A stretch of DNA of 13,082 nt, taken from NCBI GenBank assembly GCA_031278075.1, contig JAITLE010000233.1, positions 1 to 13,082 of the forward strand, written 5' to 3'. Each line of letters begins with the position of its first letter. Within the stretch, counting starts at the first letter, position 1. Shown here piece by piece: positions 7,482 to 13,082 of this stretch. A program made the position numbers and the translations under genes. The notes beneath the pieces are model-generated. The model made no database searches, was not told where the DNA came from, and saw nothing but the letters and a program-made list of their open reading frames with translations. The stretch is from Bifidobacteriaceae bacterium. GTDB taxonomy: Bacteria; Actinomycetota; Actinomycetes; Actinomycetales; WQXJ01.

Positions 7482-7510
7482 CGTTCAACCTCTACACAGA
7501 AAGACGATTA

Positions 7511-7834
7511 ATGGCACGACGCGTTGTCACCCAGTTGCTCGACGACCTCGACCAGAGCCCGGCCACCCAGACGGTGGTCTTCGCTCTGGAGGGGCGGAAG
7601 TACACAATCGACCTGAACGACGACCATGCGGCAGAGCTGCGCGGCGTCCTTCAGCCCTACATCGCCGCAGGCCGGCGCGGCACGGGCCACCGCGGCACGG
7701 CGGTCCCCAAGAAGACGCTCGACTTCGATCCGGCGGCAGTGCGCGCTTGGGCGAAATCGAACTCGGTGATCGTCTCCAAGCGCGGCCGCATCCCGAACTC
7801 AGTGCTCGACAGGTATCGGGCCGCCGGCTTCTGA
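7511..7834 (+). CDS. lsr2: Lsr2 family nucleoid-associated protein
   Basis: Lsr2 is the actinobacterial H-NS-like protein that coats and bridges AT-rich DNA and silences acquired genes. The 107 residues match the family. The N-terminal beta-rich oligomerisation domain (about 1-55) starts with MARRVVTQLLDDLD and includes GRKYTIDL. A short basic linker (about 54-68) precedes the C-terminal DNA-binding domain (about 70-107), where the AT-hook-like RGR at 91-93 sits in SKRGRIPNSVLDRY. The linker is shorter and less rich in arginine than in the mycobacterial protein. The start ATG has only a weak AGAAAG site. It follows the transporter by 50 bp and has its own candidate promoter. Targets would be AT-rich segments, of which this window has almost none. 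Confidence 0.95.
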   Translation: MARRVVTQLLDDLDQSPATQTVVFALEGRKYTIDLNDDHAAELRGVLQPYIAAGRRGTGHRGTAVPKKTLDFDPAAVRAWAKSNSVIVSKRGRIPNSVLDRYRAAGF

Positions 7835-7854
7835 CGGCGCTCAAACATCTCGCC

Positions 7855-7894
7855 AAAACCGGGGGGCTGACCAAGCGGTCCGCCGCCCGGTTTT
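7855..7894. terminator. Two-way terminator between lsr2 and metPS
   Basis: AAAACCGGG (7855-7863) and CCCGGTTTT (7886-7894) are perfect 9 bp arms, with further GGC/GCC pairing inside. Because the arms end in A and T runs, the hairpin has a four-T tail on each strand. It lies 21 bp after lsr2 and is placed to stop both converging transcripts. Confidence 0.75.
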
Positions 7895-7900
7895 GACGCG

Positions 7901-7930
7901 CCCGGCGCGACCCGGCGCGACCCGGCGCGA
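7901..7930. repeat. Three exact tandem copies of a 10 bp unit
   Basis: CCCGGCGCGA occurs three times in a row without a mismatch, seven bases after the terminator. It is too short and too regular in spacing for a CRISPR. It may vary in copy number between strains. Confidence 0.85.
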
Positions 7931-8023
7931 CAGCGGACCGGGGTTATCCATCTCGCCGCCCCGCCCGCGCTTGGACTGGGGCGATGGGGCGAGCAGGTCG
8001 CCGCTTGTGGCGGCTTGGGGCCG

Positions 8024-8161
8024 TCAATCATCAGCCCCGGGCGGTGACGGCGGGTAGTCCGCGATCTCCGGCCGGGCGGCCAGGAACGCGACGGAGGCGG
8101 CCAGGCAGCCCGGCGCCACCAGGATCGAGGCGGCCAGCATCGCGATGGCGGCGCCGGTCAT
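8024..8161 (-). CDS. MetS-like small membrane subunit of an NSS transporter
   Basis: The 45 codons encode MTGAAIAMLAASILVAPGCL, then a hydrophobic run to about residue 29 and a charged, proline-rich tail ending in GADD. It has one membrane helix (about 4-28). Small proteins of this type are encoded just after metP in corynebacteria, where MetS is needed with MetP for methionine and alanine uptake. The ATG is one base after the metP stop (TGA-C-ATG), and AAGGAG lies nine bases upstream within the end of metP, so translation is probably coupled. It is shorter than the corynebacterial subunit, which is about 60 residues. A GCCGC/GCGGC hairpin without a T-run lies 10 bp downstream. The role is inferred from position and shape. 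Confidence 0.8.
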   Translation of the reverse strand: MTGAAIAMLAASILVAPGCLAASVAFLAARPEIADYPPSPPGADD

Positions 8162-8162
8162 G

Positions 8163-9737
8163 TCACTTCACTCCTTCATAGGCGGGATAAGGCTGGAACG
8201 GCAACGGATCTTGGCGCCAGGGGAGCAAGACCATGGCGGCAGCCACCAGCACGGCGAGGGCGAGCGAGCCCCAGCCCGCGGTCAGGACCAGCCGCAGCGA
8301 GTAATCGGCCGAAGGCTCGGCGAGGAACTGGTAGACGGTCGCGACCAAAATGTAGCCGAGCACAGCGGGGCTGAGCACGCCCACCAGGAAGCGCCAAGCG
8401 GCGCCCACCTTGAAGGTCGAAAGCCTCGCGAGGTGCCAGCTCAGCTCGCCGCCCTTGCGGTAGACCCACAAGGCGACCACCATTGTCGCGATCGCGGAGA
8501 CCACAATGCCGACCTCGTTGATGTGTTTGTCGACCACGTCCAGGTTGGGCAGACCGGCTTTGGTGCCGAAGCAGGCCAGGGAGATGAGCGCCACGGGCAG
8601 GCCCATCCGGACGGCGGCGGCCTTCTCGCTCAGGTGGAACTTGTCCTGCAGGGCGCCTGAGATCACCTGAAGGATCGAGATCAGCGACGTGAACCCGGCG
8701 AGCAGCAGCGAACCGAAGAACAGCGCCCCGAAGACGGCGGCCCCGGGCATCTGCGAGACCACTTTGGGGAACGTGACGAACGAGAGCAGCACACCGGTGA
8801 TCGCGTTCTCGTCGCTCAGTTGGGCCATGGTTTGGCCGTTCTCGTGGGCCATGAAGCCCAGGATGGAGAACACCCCGACACCGGCGAGGATCTCAAACGT
8901 CGAGTTGGCGAACGCCACCACGAGGCCGGGGCTGGTCAGGTTGGAGCGCCGCCTGCGGTACGAGGAGTAGGTCAGCATGATCCCGAACGCGATCGACAGC
9001 GAGAAGAAGATCTGCGCGTAGGCCGCGATCCAGACCTGGGGGTCGGCGAGGGCTTGGAAGCTGGGCGTGAACAGGGAGTTGAGGCCTTCGCTGGCGCCGG
9101 GCAGGAAGAGGGCGCGGACCACCAGCGCCCCGAACGCGATCACCAGGACCGGGATAGCGATGAAGTTCGCCCGCTCCACGCCCTTCTTGACGCCGAAGGC
9201 CATGACGACGATCGCGACCACCCAGATGGCCGCGAGCGGCAGCAGCACGCCGGCGACTGGGGCCAACAGGCCGCCGGTGGCGCCGTCGGTTTGGAGGTAC
9301 GTCTGGGTGAGGAAGCCGATGGTGTCCTCGCCCCAGCGCTGATCGAACGAGAACACGAAGTACGATGCCGCCCACGCCAGGATCGCGGCGTAGTAAATGG
9401 CGATGAAGAAGCAGATCATCACCTGGAACCAGCCGATCGACTCCGCCCATCGGCCGCCGCGACCCGCCATCCGCCGGAACGCCAGCGGCGGCGAGCCGCG
9501 GAAGCGGTGCCCCAGCGCGTAGTCGAGGAACAGGATCGGCACGCCCGCGGTCAGCAGGGCCACCAGGTAAGGGATGATGAAGGCGCCGCCGCCGTTGGCG
9601 TAGGCCACCCCGGGGAAGCGCCAGATGTTGCCGAGCCCGACGGCCGAGCCGATCGCCGAGACGATGAAGCCGAGTTGCCCCGACCACTGTTGCCTCTCCG
9701 GCACGGCGGCCGGGGCTGCCGCGGAACGATTCGCCAT
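8163..9737 (-). CDS. Sodium-dependent neurotransmitter:sodium symporter family transporter (MetP-like)
   Basis: NSS transporters take up amino acids or related compounds with sodium across the cell membrane. The 524 residues hold 11-12 hydrophobic segments. The family's TM1 signature is present as GSAVGLGNIWRFPGVAYANGG (30-50), covering the unwound part that binds sodium and substrate. The N-terminus to about residue 18 is soluble. The C-terminal end (WRQDPLPFQPY) is cytosolic. The ATG at 9737 follows AAAGGAAG. The small MetS-like gene one base downstream makes a methionine/alanine MetPS-type system the best guess, but substrate cannot be read from the sequence. The gene is divergent from the quinone oxidoreductase over 153 bp and converges on lsr2. 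Confidence 0.93.
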   Translation of the reverse strand: MANRSAAAPAAVPERQQWSGQLGFIVSAIGSAVGLGNIWRFPGVAYANGGGAFIIPYLVALLTAGVPILFLDYALGHRFRGSPPLAFRRMAGRGGRWAESIGWFQVMICFFIAIYYAAILAWAASYFVFSFDQRWGEDTIGFLTQTYLQTDGATGGLLAPVAGVLLPLAAIWVVAIVVMAFGVKKGVERANFIAIPVLVIAFGALVVRALFLPGASEGLNSLFTPSFQALADPQVWIAAYAQIFFSLSIAFGIMLTYSSYRRRRSNLTSPGLVVAFANSTFEILAGVGVFSILGFMAHENGQTMAQLSDENAITGVLLSFVTFPKVVSQMPGAAVFGALFFGSLLLAGFTSLISILQVISGALQDKFHLSEKAAAVRMGLPVALISLACFGTKAGLPNLDVVDKHINEVGIVVSAIATMVVALWVYRKGGELSWHLARLSTFKVGAAWRFLVGVLSPAVLGYILVATVYQFLAEPSADYSLRLVLTAGWGSLALAVLVAAAMVLLPWRQDPLPFQPYPAYEGVK

Positions 9738-9754
9738 ACGCTTCCTTTATTGAT

Positions 9755-9783
9755 CCTTTACCAGAGATTGGTGACTTGAACAA
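9755..9783 (-). promoter_or_regulatory. Weak candidate promoter for metPS
   Basis: TTGTTC at 9778-9783 and TAAAGG at 9755-9760 on the minus strand are 17 bases apart. The -10 lacks the final T, so this is tentative. The region is visibly richer in A and T than its surroundings. Confidence 0.3.
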
Positions 9784-9878
9784 GAGCCTTTTGACGGTAC
9801 CTCGCGTCCCCCGAGCCTGACCGGCCTGTTCGCATCCTGAGACGCGCCCAGTGCGAGACGCGGGGCCGCGGCGCGCCG

Positions 9879-9884
9879 TAGGCT
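9879..9884 (+). promoter_or_regulatory. -10 box of a probable leaderless qor transcript
   Basis: TAGGCT fits TANNNT and lies six bases before the ATG at 9891. There is no purine-rich ribosome site in between, which supports a leaderless message. No good -35 is seen. Confidence 0.5.
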
Positions 9885-9890
9885 GGCTGG

Positions 9891-10919
9891 ATGCTAGAGA
9901 TCAGAGCTGCCCGCGCCGGCGGACCCACAGTCTTGAAACCAGCCAAAGCTGAGATCCCCGAGCCCGGCCCCGGCCAGGCGCTCGTCAAAGTGGCCGCCGT
10001 CGGCGTCAACTTCATCGACACCTACCGCCGATCAGGCGTCTACAGTGTGCCGTTCCCGCACGTCCCCGGCTCGGAGGGGTCCGGCTGGGTTCAGCAAGCG
10101 CCCCCCGGCTCGGACTTCGTCGAGGGGCAGCGCGTGGCTTGGGCCACGTCGGCGACGGGCTCCTACGCGGAGTACGCGGTGGTCGATGCCGACCGGTTGC
10201 TCGCCGTCCCCGAGAGTTTGGGACTCGACGTGGCAGCCGCTCTCCCCTTGCAGGGGATGACGGCCGACTACCTGGTGCGATCCGCCTACCCGGTCCGCCC
10301 CGGGCACACCGTGGTGATCTACGCGGCCGCGGGCGGGGTGGGCGGCCTGGCCACCCAGATGGCGTTGCAGGCCGGAGCGCACGTCATCGCGACCATCGGC
10401 GGCGCGGCCAAGATCGCGACGGTGCTCGCCTTCGGCGTCAAGCCAGCCGATGTGATCGACCTGGGCGCTTTGGCCGACCTGACCGAGGAACTGCCGCGCG
10501 AGGTGCGGGCGCGCACGCAGGACGGGGCGGGCGCGGACGTCGTCTTTGACGGGGTGGGGCGCGCGACCTTCCAAGCCACTCTCGCGTCGCTGCGGCCGCG
10601 AGGCGCCGCCGTGCTGTTCGGCGGGACGTCCGGCCAGGTGCCGCCGTTCGACATCCAGGAGCTGAACGCGCACGGGTCGCTCTATTTGACCCGCCCCAAG
10701 CTCGACGATTACACGGCGACGCACGCCGAGTTGACGGAACGCGCGGGGCGGGTGTTCGGCGAGGCCGCAGCGGGGCGGTTGGTGGTCGGCATCGGCGGAC
10801 GGTTCGCCTTGGAGAGCGCGGCCGAGGCGCACCGCGCCATCGAGTCGGGGCAAACCCAGGGCAAGCTGCTGCTCTTCCCGGGCGACAGCACGTGGGCGGG
10901 AGAACCCGGGCTGGCTTAG
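9891..10919 (+). CDS. NADPH:quinone oxidoreductase, zinc-free MDR family
   Basis: This is a cytosolic member of the medium-chain dehydrogenase/reductase superfamily resembling Qor, which reduces quinones with NADPH. It has 342 residues. The N-terminal GroES-like domain (about 1-125) has the Qor signature VGVNFIDTYRRSGVY (37-51). The Rossmann domain (about 126-260) has the nucleotide-binding AAAGGVGGLA near 145-154, followed by FDGVGRATF. The cysteine and histidine zinc ligands of alcohol dehydrogenases are absent. The physiological electron acceptor cannot be deduced; related enzymes also reduce enones. The gene stands alone and is divergent from metP. Confidence 0.92.
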   Translation: MLEIRAARAGGPTVLKPAKAEIPEPGPGQALVKVAAVGVNFIDTYRRSGVYSVPFPHVPGSEGSGWVQQAPPGSDFVEGQRVAWATSATGSYAEYAVVDADRLLAVPESLGLDVAAALPLQGMTADYLVRSAYPVRPGHTVVIYAAAGGVGGLATQMALQAGAHVIATIGGAAKIATVLAFGVKPADVIDLGALADLTEELPREVRARTQDGAGADVVFDGVGRATFQATLASLRPRGAAVLFGGTSGQVPPFDIQELNAHGSLYLTRPKLDDYTATHAELTERAGRVFGEAAAGRLVVGIGGRFALESAAEAHRAIESGQTQGKLLLFPGDSTWAGEPGLA

Positions 10920-11031
10920 CCTCGGTGCGGGCGCCCTGCGATCTGCCACCTCGCCCCGGGCGCGGACCTGCCGGAAAGACCCGACCGCCAAGCCACTCAG
11001 CCTCCCGGCTGGGTGGCGCTGGACGCAGGCC

Positions 11032-11050
11032 CGCGCCTACAGTAGGCGCG
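11032..11050 (+). promoter_or_regulatory. Palindromic operator overlapping the toxin-antitoxin promoter
   Basis: CGCGCCTAC-A-GTAGGCGCG is a perfect 19 bp palindrome with 9 bp arms. Its centre includes TACAGT (11038-11043), a TANNNT -10 box. The predicted transcript start is near 11050, followed by GAGGAGG and the antitoxin GTG at 11069. Antitoxins of this kind repress their own promoter through such sites, so an autoregulatory operator is the natural reading. Confidence 0.65.
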
Positions 11051-11068
11051 AACGAAGAGGAGGACTCC

Positions 11069-11320
11069 GTGGCAGCAGTGATGACCGGCCGCGAGTTCAA
11101 CCGGGACGTCAGCGCCGCCAAGCGCGCGGCAGAGCGCGGCCCGGTTGCCATCACCGACCACGGGCGCCGGGCGCACGTGCTGATCACGGCCCGCTAATAC
11201 GACAGGCTGACGGGCGCCGACCAGCCGGTAGGCAGCAGACTTCGCATGGCGGGCGGTGAGCACATCGACCTGCCTCTGCCGTCCAGGGCGGACGGGTTCC
11301 CGAGGGAGATCGAATTGTGA
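11069..11320 (+). pseudogene. Phd/YefM-type antitoxin with an in-frame stop
   Basis: Type II antitoxins of this family bind the operator through the N-terminus and wrap the toxin with the C-terminus. GTG at 11069 follows GAGGAGG by six bases. Codons 1-42 read MAAVMTGREFNRDVSAAKRA and then GPVAITDHGRRAHVLITAR. Codon 43 is TAA (11195-11197). The same frame continues without a shift as YDRLTGADQPVG and later EHIDLPLPS and PREIEL, ending in TGA at 11318-11320, for 83 codons in total, a normal antitoxin length. The position corresponds to the Glu that precedes Tyr in many relatives (EEYxRLTG), so a single GAA to TAA change would explain it. The 42-residue product would keep the DNA-binding part but lack most of the toxin-binding part. 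The stop is read directly; that the gene is inactive is inference. Confidence 0.82.
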
Positions 11321-11370
11321 AGTACTCGCTTGACACCAACGTGTTAGGCGACGCGCGCCGCGGCGCCTCG
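11317..11370 (+). pseudogene. Remnant of a VapC-type PIN toxin (first 18 codons)
   Basis: GTG at 11317 overlaps the antitoxin stop (GTGA) and encodes MKYSLDTNVLGDARRGAS, the start of a PIN-domain RNase toxin with the first catalytic aspartate D6 in LDTNVL. Intact toxins are about 130 residues. After codon 18 the frame runs into Trp- and Gly-rich sequence with no PIN character and stops at 11468-11470, and none of the later acidic PIN motifs are found. The 3' part has been lost or replaced. The four-base overlap confirms that the two genes were once an operon. Confidence 0.75.
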
Positions 11371-11750
11371 CCCGTCGCGTGTTTTGGTTGGGGTGGCGTC
11401 ACTGGGTTTGACTGGGTTTGGTGTTGGCGCCTGGTGGACGGGGGCGCCGGGGCCCGTCGGTTGGGGTGATTCCGCGGTGGCGTAGTTGTTGGTCCGGCCC
11501 CAGGTGTGGGCTAGGCAGTAGGCCAGCAGCCTGGTTTGGCGTCCGCCGCCGTTCTTCGCGCCCCGCCGTTCCATCCCGCCGGGCGTGTCCAAGTAGCGGA
11601 CAACACCGCACGCCCCCGAAACGCGAGCCCTCGACACCCCCCAGACCCGCCCACAGCCACACCACCACCCACCACGCGGGCCGCCAGCGACACCACTTGT
11701 CAACAGCCACCAATCAAACAACACAACGCCACGCACCTTGTGTAGGTCCC
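11371..11750. other. Unrecognised skewed region between the toxin remnant and the SpoIID gene
   Basis: About 380 bp with no gene I can support. The plus strand is rich in G and T at 11376-11470 and rich in C and A at about 11590-11735. It includes two exact tandem copies of ACTGGGTTTG (11401-11420). Several frames are open on both strands, including a long minus-strand one containing RYLDTPGGMERRGAKNGGG (about 11534-11592) and TWGRTNNYATAE, but it runs into the start of the SpoIID gene and has no ribosome site I trust. It may be a decayed insertion; no terminal inverted repeats or target duplication were found by eye. Confidence 0.5.
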
Positions 11751-11763
11751 GTGTGGCCCATGG

Positions 11764-11780
11764 GGCCAGTGAGGCCAGTG
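11764..11780 (+). repeat. Direct repeat in the -35 region of the SpoIID-domain gene
   Basis: GGCCAGTG occurs at 11764-11771 and 11773-11780, a 9 bp period. It covers the place where a -35 box would lie relative to TAGAAT, and no TTGACA-like sequence is present there. It could be an activator site. Confidence 0.4.
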
Positions 11781-11793
11781 GGAGAGCTGGGGT

Positions 11794-11799
11794 TAGAAT
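11794..11799 (+). promoter_or_regulatory. -10 box of a probable leaderless transcript
   Basis: TAGAAT lies seven bases before the ATG at 11807 with no ribosome site between them, so the mRNA probably begins at the start codon. Confidence 0.6.
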
Positions 11800-11806
11800 G
11801 TACCCC

Positions 11807-13082
11807 ATGACCCAACCGACCACGCCCTCAGCGCCGCCACGGCGCGCGGCCCGGCGGGGAATCGCGCTGCTCGGCGCGTTAGTCGCGGCCCTGTGCGGCG
11901 TGGTCGTCAGCGCCGCGCCCAGCGCCACCGCGGCAGTGCCCTCCACCTTCACATTGAACGGCTCCGGCTACGGGCACGGGGTGGGGATGTCGCAGTACGG
12001 CGCGCGCGAGATGGCCAAGGCGGGCAACAGCGCTGCCCAAATCCTCGGCTTCTACTATCCGGGCACCAGCGTCCAGGCCCGCGACGTCGGAACAATCCGG
12101 GTGCAACTAGTCCAGACCGCGACCGCGGTGATCCGCCACGTGGGCGCGGCCGGCACGCTGACCCCAGTCTCCGGCCAGGCGCGGCCGGTCGCGAAAGGGA
12201 CCGTCCTGACGTTCACCGCCGCCGGCGCCAACGTGAAGGCCGCGGGGGCTGGCGGCGATGTGACGGCGGCATCGTTCGACGTCACCTGGAACGGCGCGGC
12301 CGACTGCTCCGGCTACGTCACAGTGGACGGAACCAACGGCGGATCGAGCGGCTACTGCCGGGGCCGCATGGTCGTCACCGCGATCAACGGCAAAGTCAAC
12401 GTGACAGCGGTCGTGGCCCTCGGCCGCGACTATATATACGGCGTGGCAGAGGTGTCCTCCTCGTGGTCGGAGGCGGCACTCCAAGCCCAAGCCATCGCCG
12501 CGCGCACCTACGCCATCAAACAGAAGTACAAAACCTCCTGCGACTGCGCGGTCTACTCCGACACACGTTCGCAGTATTACGCGGGGCGTTCCAAAGAGGT
12601 CGAGACCAAGTGGGGGGCCGTGTGGAAAGCCGCCGTCGACAAGACCGCGTCCACGGCCACCTCGGGCAGCGTGATCATTTACAACAACGCGCCAATCGAG
12701 GCCGTGTACGGCGCCTCCAACGGCGGAATGATCGAATCCGCCCTCGACATCTGGGGCGGCGGCGGGGCCTACCTGGTCACCAAGGACGACCCGTGGTCGC
12801 TCAAACCCGACGTCCCCGATTCGGTCAAGGCCTGGACCGTGACCAAGACCCAGGCGCAAATGAAGGCGATCTTCGGCCTCGCGGACGTGGCCAGCGTCAC
12901 GATCACCGCGACCACCGGGGGCGGCAGCGCCAAGACCATCGTGGCGAAGTCCTCCTCGGGGACCAGCAAGACGATATCTGGCGCGGAGACCATCCGCTCT
13001 GCGTTCGGTGTCAAGTCGGCGCATTTCGCCGTGGGCGGGGCGGCGCAGCAGCCTTCCCCGACGCCGACGACGCAGCCCTCCG
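11807..13082 (+). CDS. Secreted SpoIID/LytB-domain protein (C-terminus outside window)
   Basis: SpoIID is a lytic transglycosylase that cuts glycan strands lacking stem peptides; LytB-type relatives modify amidases. The frame runs 425 codons to the edge. A signal peptide is clear: basic residues (PRRAARR, 11-17), a hydrophobic core (about 18-36) and a likely cut near residue 42-43. The block GYGHGVGMSQYGA (54-66), followed by ILGFYYPGT, comes next. A spacer domain (about 92-165) precedes the SpoIID core (about 185-335) with YIYGVAEVSSSW, where E215 lines up with the catalytic glutamate, then AALQAQAIAARTYA and ASNGG. C167/C184 and C245/C247 could form disulphides. After about residue 411 a Pro/Thr linker (QQPSPTPTTQPS) starts, so more domains, perhaps wall-binding ones, are expected beyond the window. 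In sporulating Firmicutes the GHG block is at the C-terminal end; here it is N-terminal. Confidence 0.88.
   Translation, partial: MTQPTTPSAPPRRAARRGIALLGALVAALCGVVVSAAPSATAAVPSTFTLNGSGYGHGVGMSQYGAREMAKAGNSAAQILGFYYPGTSVQARDVGTIRVQLVQTATAVIRHVGAAGTLTPVSGQARPVAKGTVLTFTAAGANVKAAGAGGDVTAASFDVTWNGAADCSGYVTVDGTNGGSSGYCRGRMVVTAINGKVNVTAVVALGRDYIYGVAEVSSSWSEAALQAQAIAARTYAIKQKYKTSCDCAVYSDTRSQYYAGRSKEVETKWGAVWKAAVDKTASTATSGSVIIYNNAPIEAVYGASNGGMIESALDIWGGGGAYLVTKDDPWSLKPDVPDSVKAWTVTKTQAQMKAIFGLADVASVTITATTGGGSAKTIVAKSSSGTSKTISGAETIRSAFGVKSAHFAVGGAAQQPSPTPTTQPS

Noticed and set aside
7901..7930. CRISPR array
   Set aside because: The repeats are 10 bp with no spacers between them and only three copies.
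8820..9779. 319-codon plus-strand frame opposite metP
   Set aside because: Composition (runs of GRDDQ, DRDR-like residues) is typical of antisense to membrane protein genes; the minus strand has full NSS motifs.
10892..11197. A 101-residue protein starting at ATG 10892 and ending at the TAA
   Set aside because: It overlaps the end of qor in another frame. Only the part from GTG 11069 has a ribosome site and antitoxin sequence, and that frame continues past the TAA.
11195..11197. Programmed read-through or recoding of the antitoxin TAA
   Set aside because: No recoding structure or context is apparent, and the toxin is also broken, so simple decay is the simpler explanation.
11344..11952. 202-codon minus-strand frame across the skewed region
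   Set aside because: Its first part is antisense to the start of the SpoIID gene and its promoter, and the rest has no domain I can name. I keep the region as unexplained instead of calling a gene.
12107..13024. 305-codon minus-strand frame opposite the SpoIID-domain gene
   Set aside because: The plus strand has a signal peptide and family motifs; the minus frame has none.

Overview
This is a GC-rich window whose gene set points to an actinobacterium (Actinomycetota). The evidence is an Lsr2 nucleoid protein, a MetP/MetS-type sodium symporter pair, an ilvB-ilvN-ilvC cluster with an attenuator, and several genes whose start codon lies 6-7 bases after a TANNNT -10 box, which is how leaderless actinobacterial mRNAs look. 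I cannot place it to genus.

Positions 1-5687, minus strand: a branched-chain amino acid operon read right to left as promoter, leader peptide, attenuator, ilvB, ilvN, ilvC, leuB, ilvE (ilvE runs off the left edge). It encodes acetolactate synthase (both subunits), ketol-acid reductoisomerase, 3-isopropylmalate dehydrogenase and the terminal aminotransferase. The 12-codon leader peptide is almost all Leu and Val, uses codons that should be rare here (GTA, GTA, CTA), and is followed by a hairpin and an intrinsic terminator. This is the layout of ribosome-mediated transcription attenuation.

Positions 5688-7834, plus strand: a divergent intergenic region with two dyad sequences, then an AspT/YidE-family membrane transporter with two central RCK_C domains, then lsr2. 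A two-way terminator and a 3x10 bp tandem repeat follow.

Positions 8024-9737, minus strand: metP, a neurotransmitter:sodium symporter family transporter, and a 45-residue small membrane partner (metS-like) one base downstream. Divergent from it, 9891-10919 encodes a zinc-free quinone oxidoreductase of the Qor family.

Positions 11032-11806: a decayed toxin-antitoxin locus. A perfect 19 bp palindrome overlaps its promoter. The Phd/YefM-type antitoxin frame has one in-frame TAA, and the PIN toxin keeps only its first 18 codons before the sequence changes to about 380 bp of skewed, unrecognised DNA. From 11807 to the right edge is a secreted SpoIID/LytB-domain protein with the GHGxGMSQYGA block at its N-terminus; its C-terminus is outside the window.

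Most of the window is ordinary metabolism and transport. The best points for a second look are the leaderless leader peptide and attenuator, the repeated leaderless promoter architecture, the broken toxin-antitoxin locus with its intact operator, and the order of motifs in the SpoIID protein.
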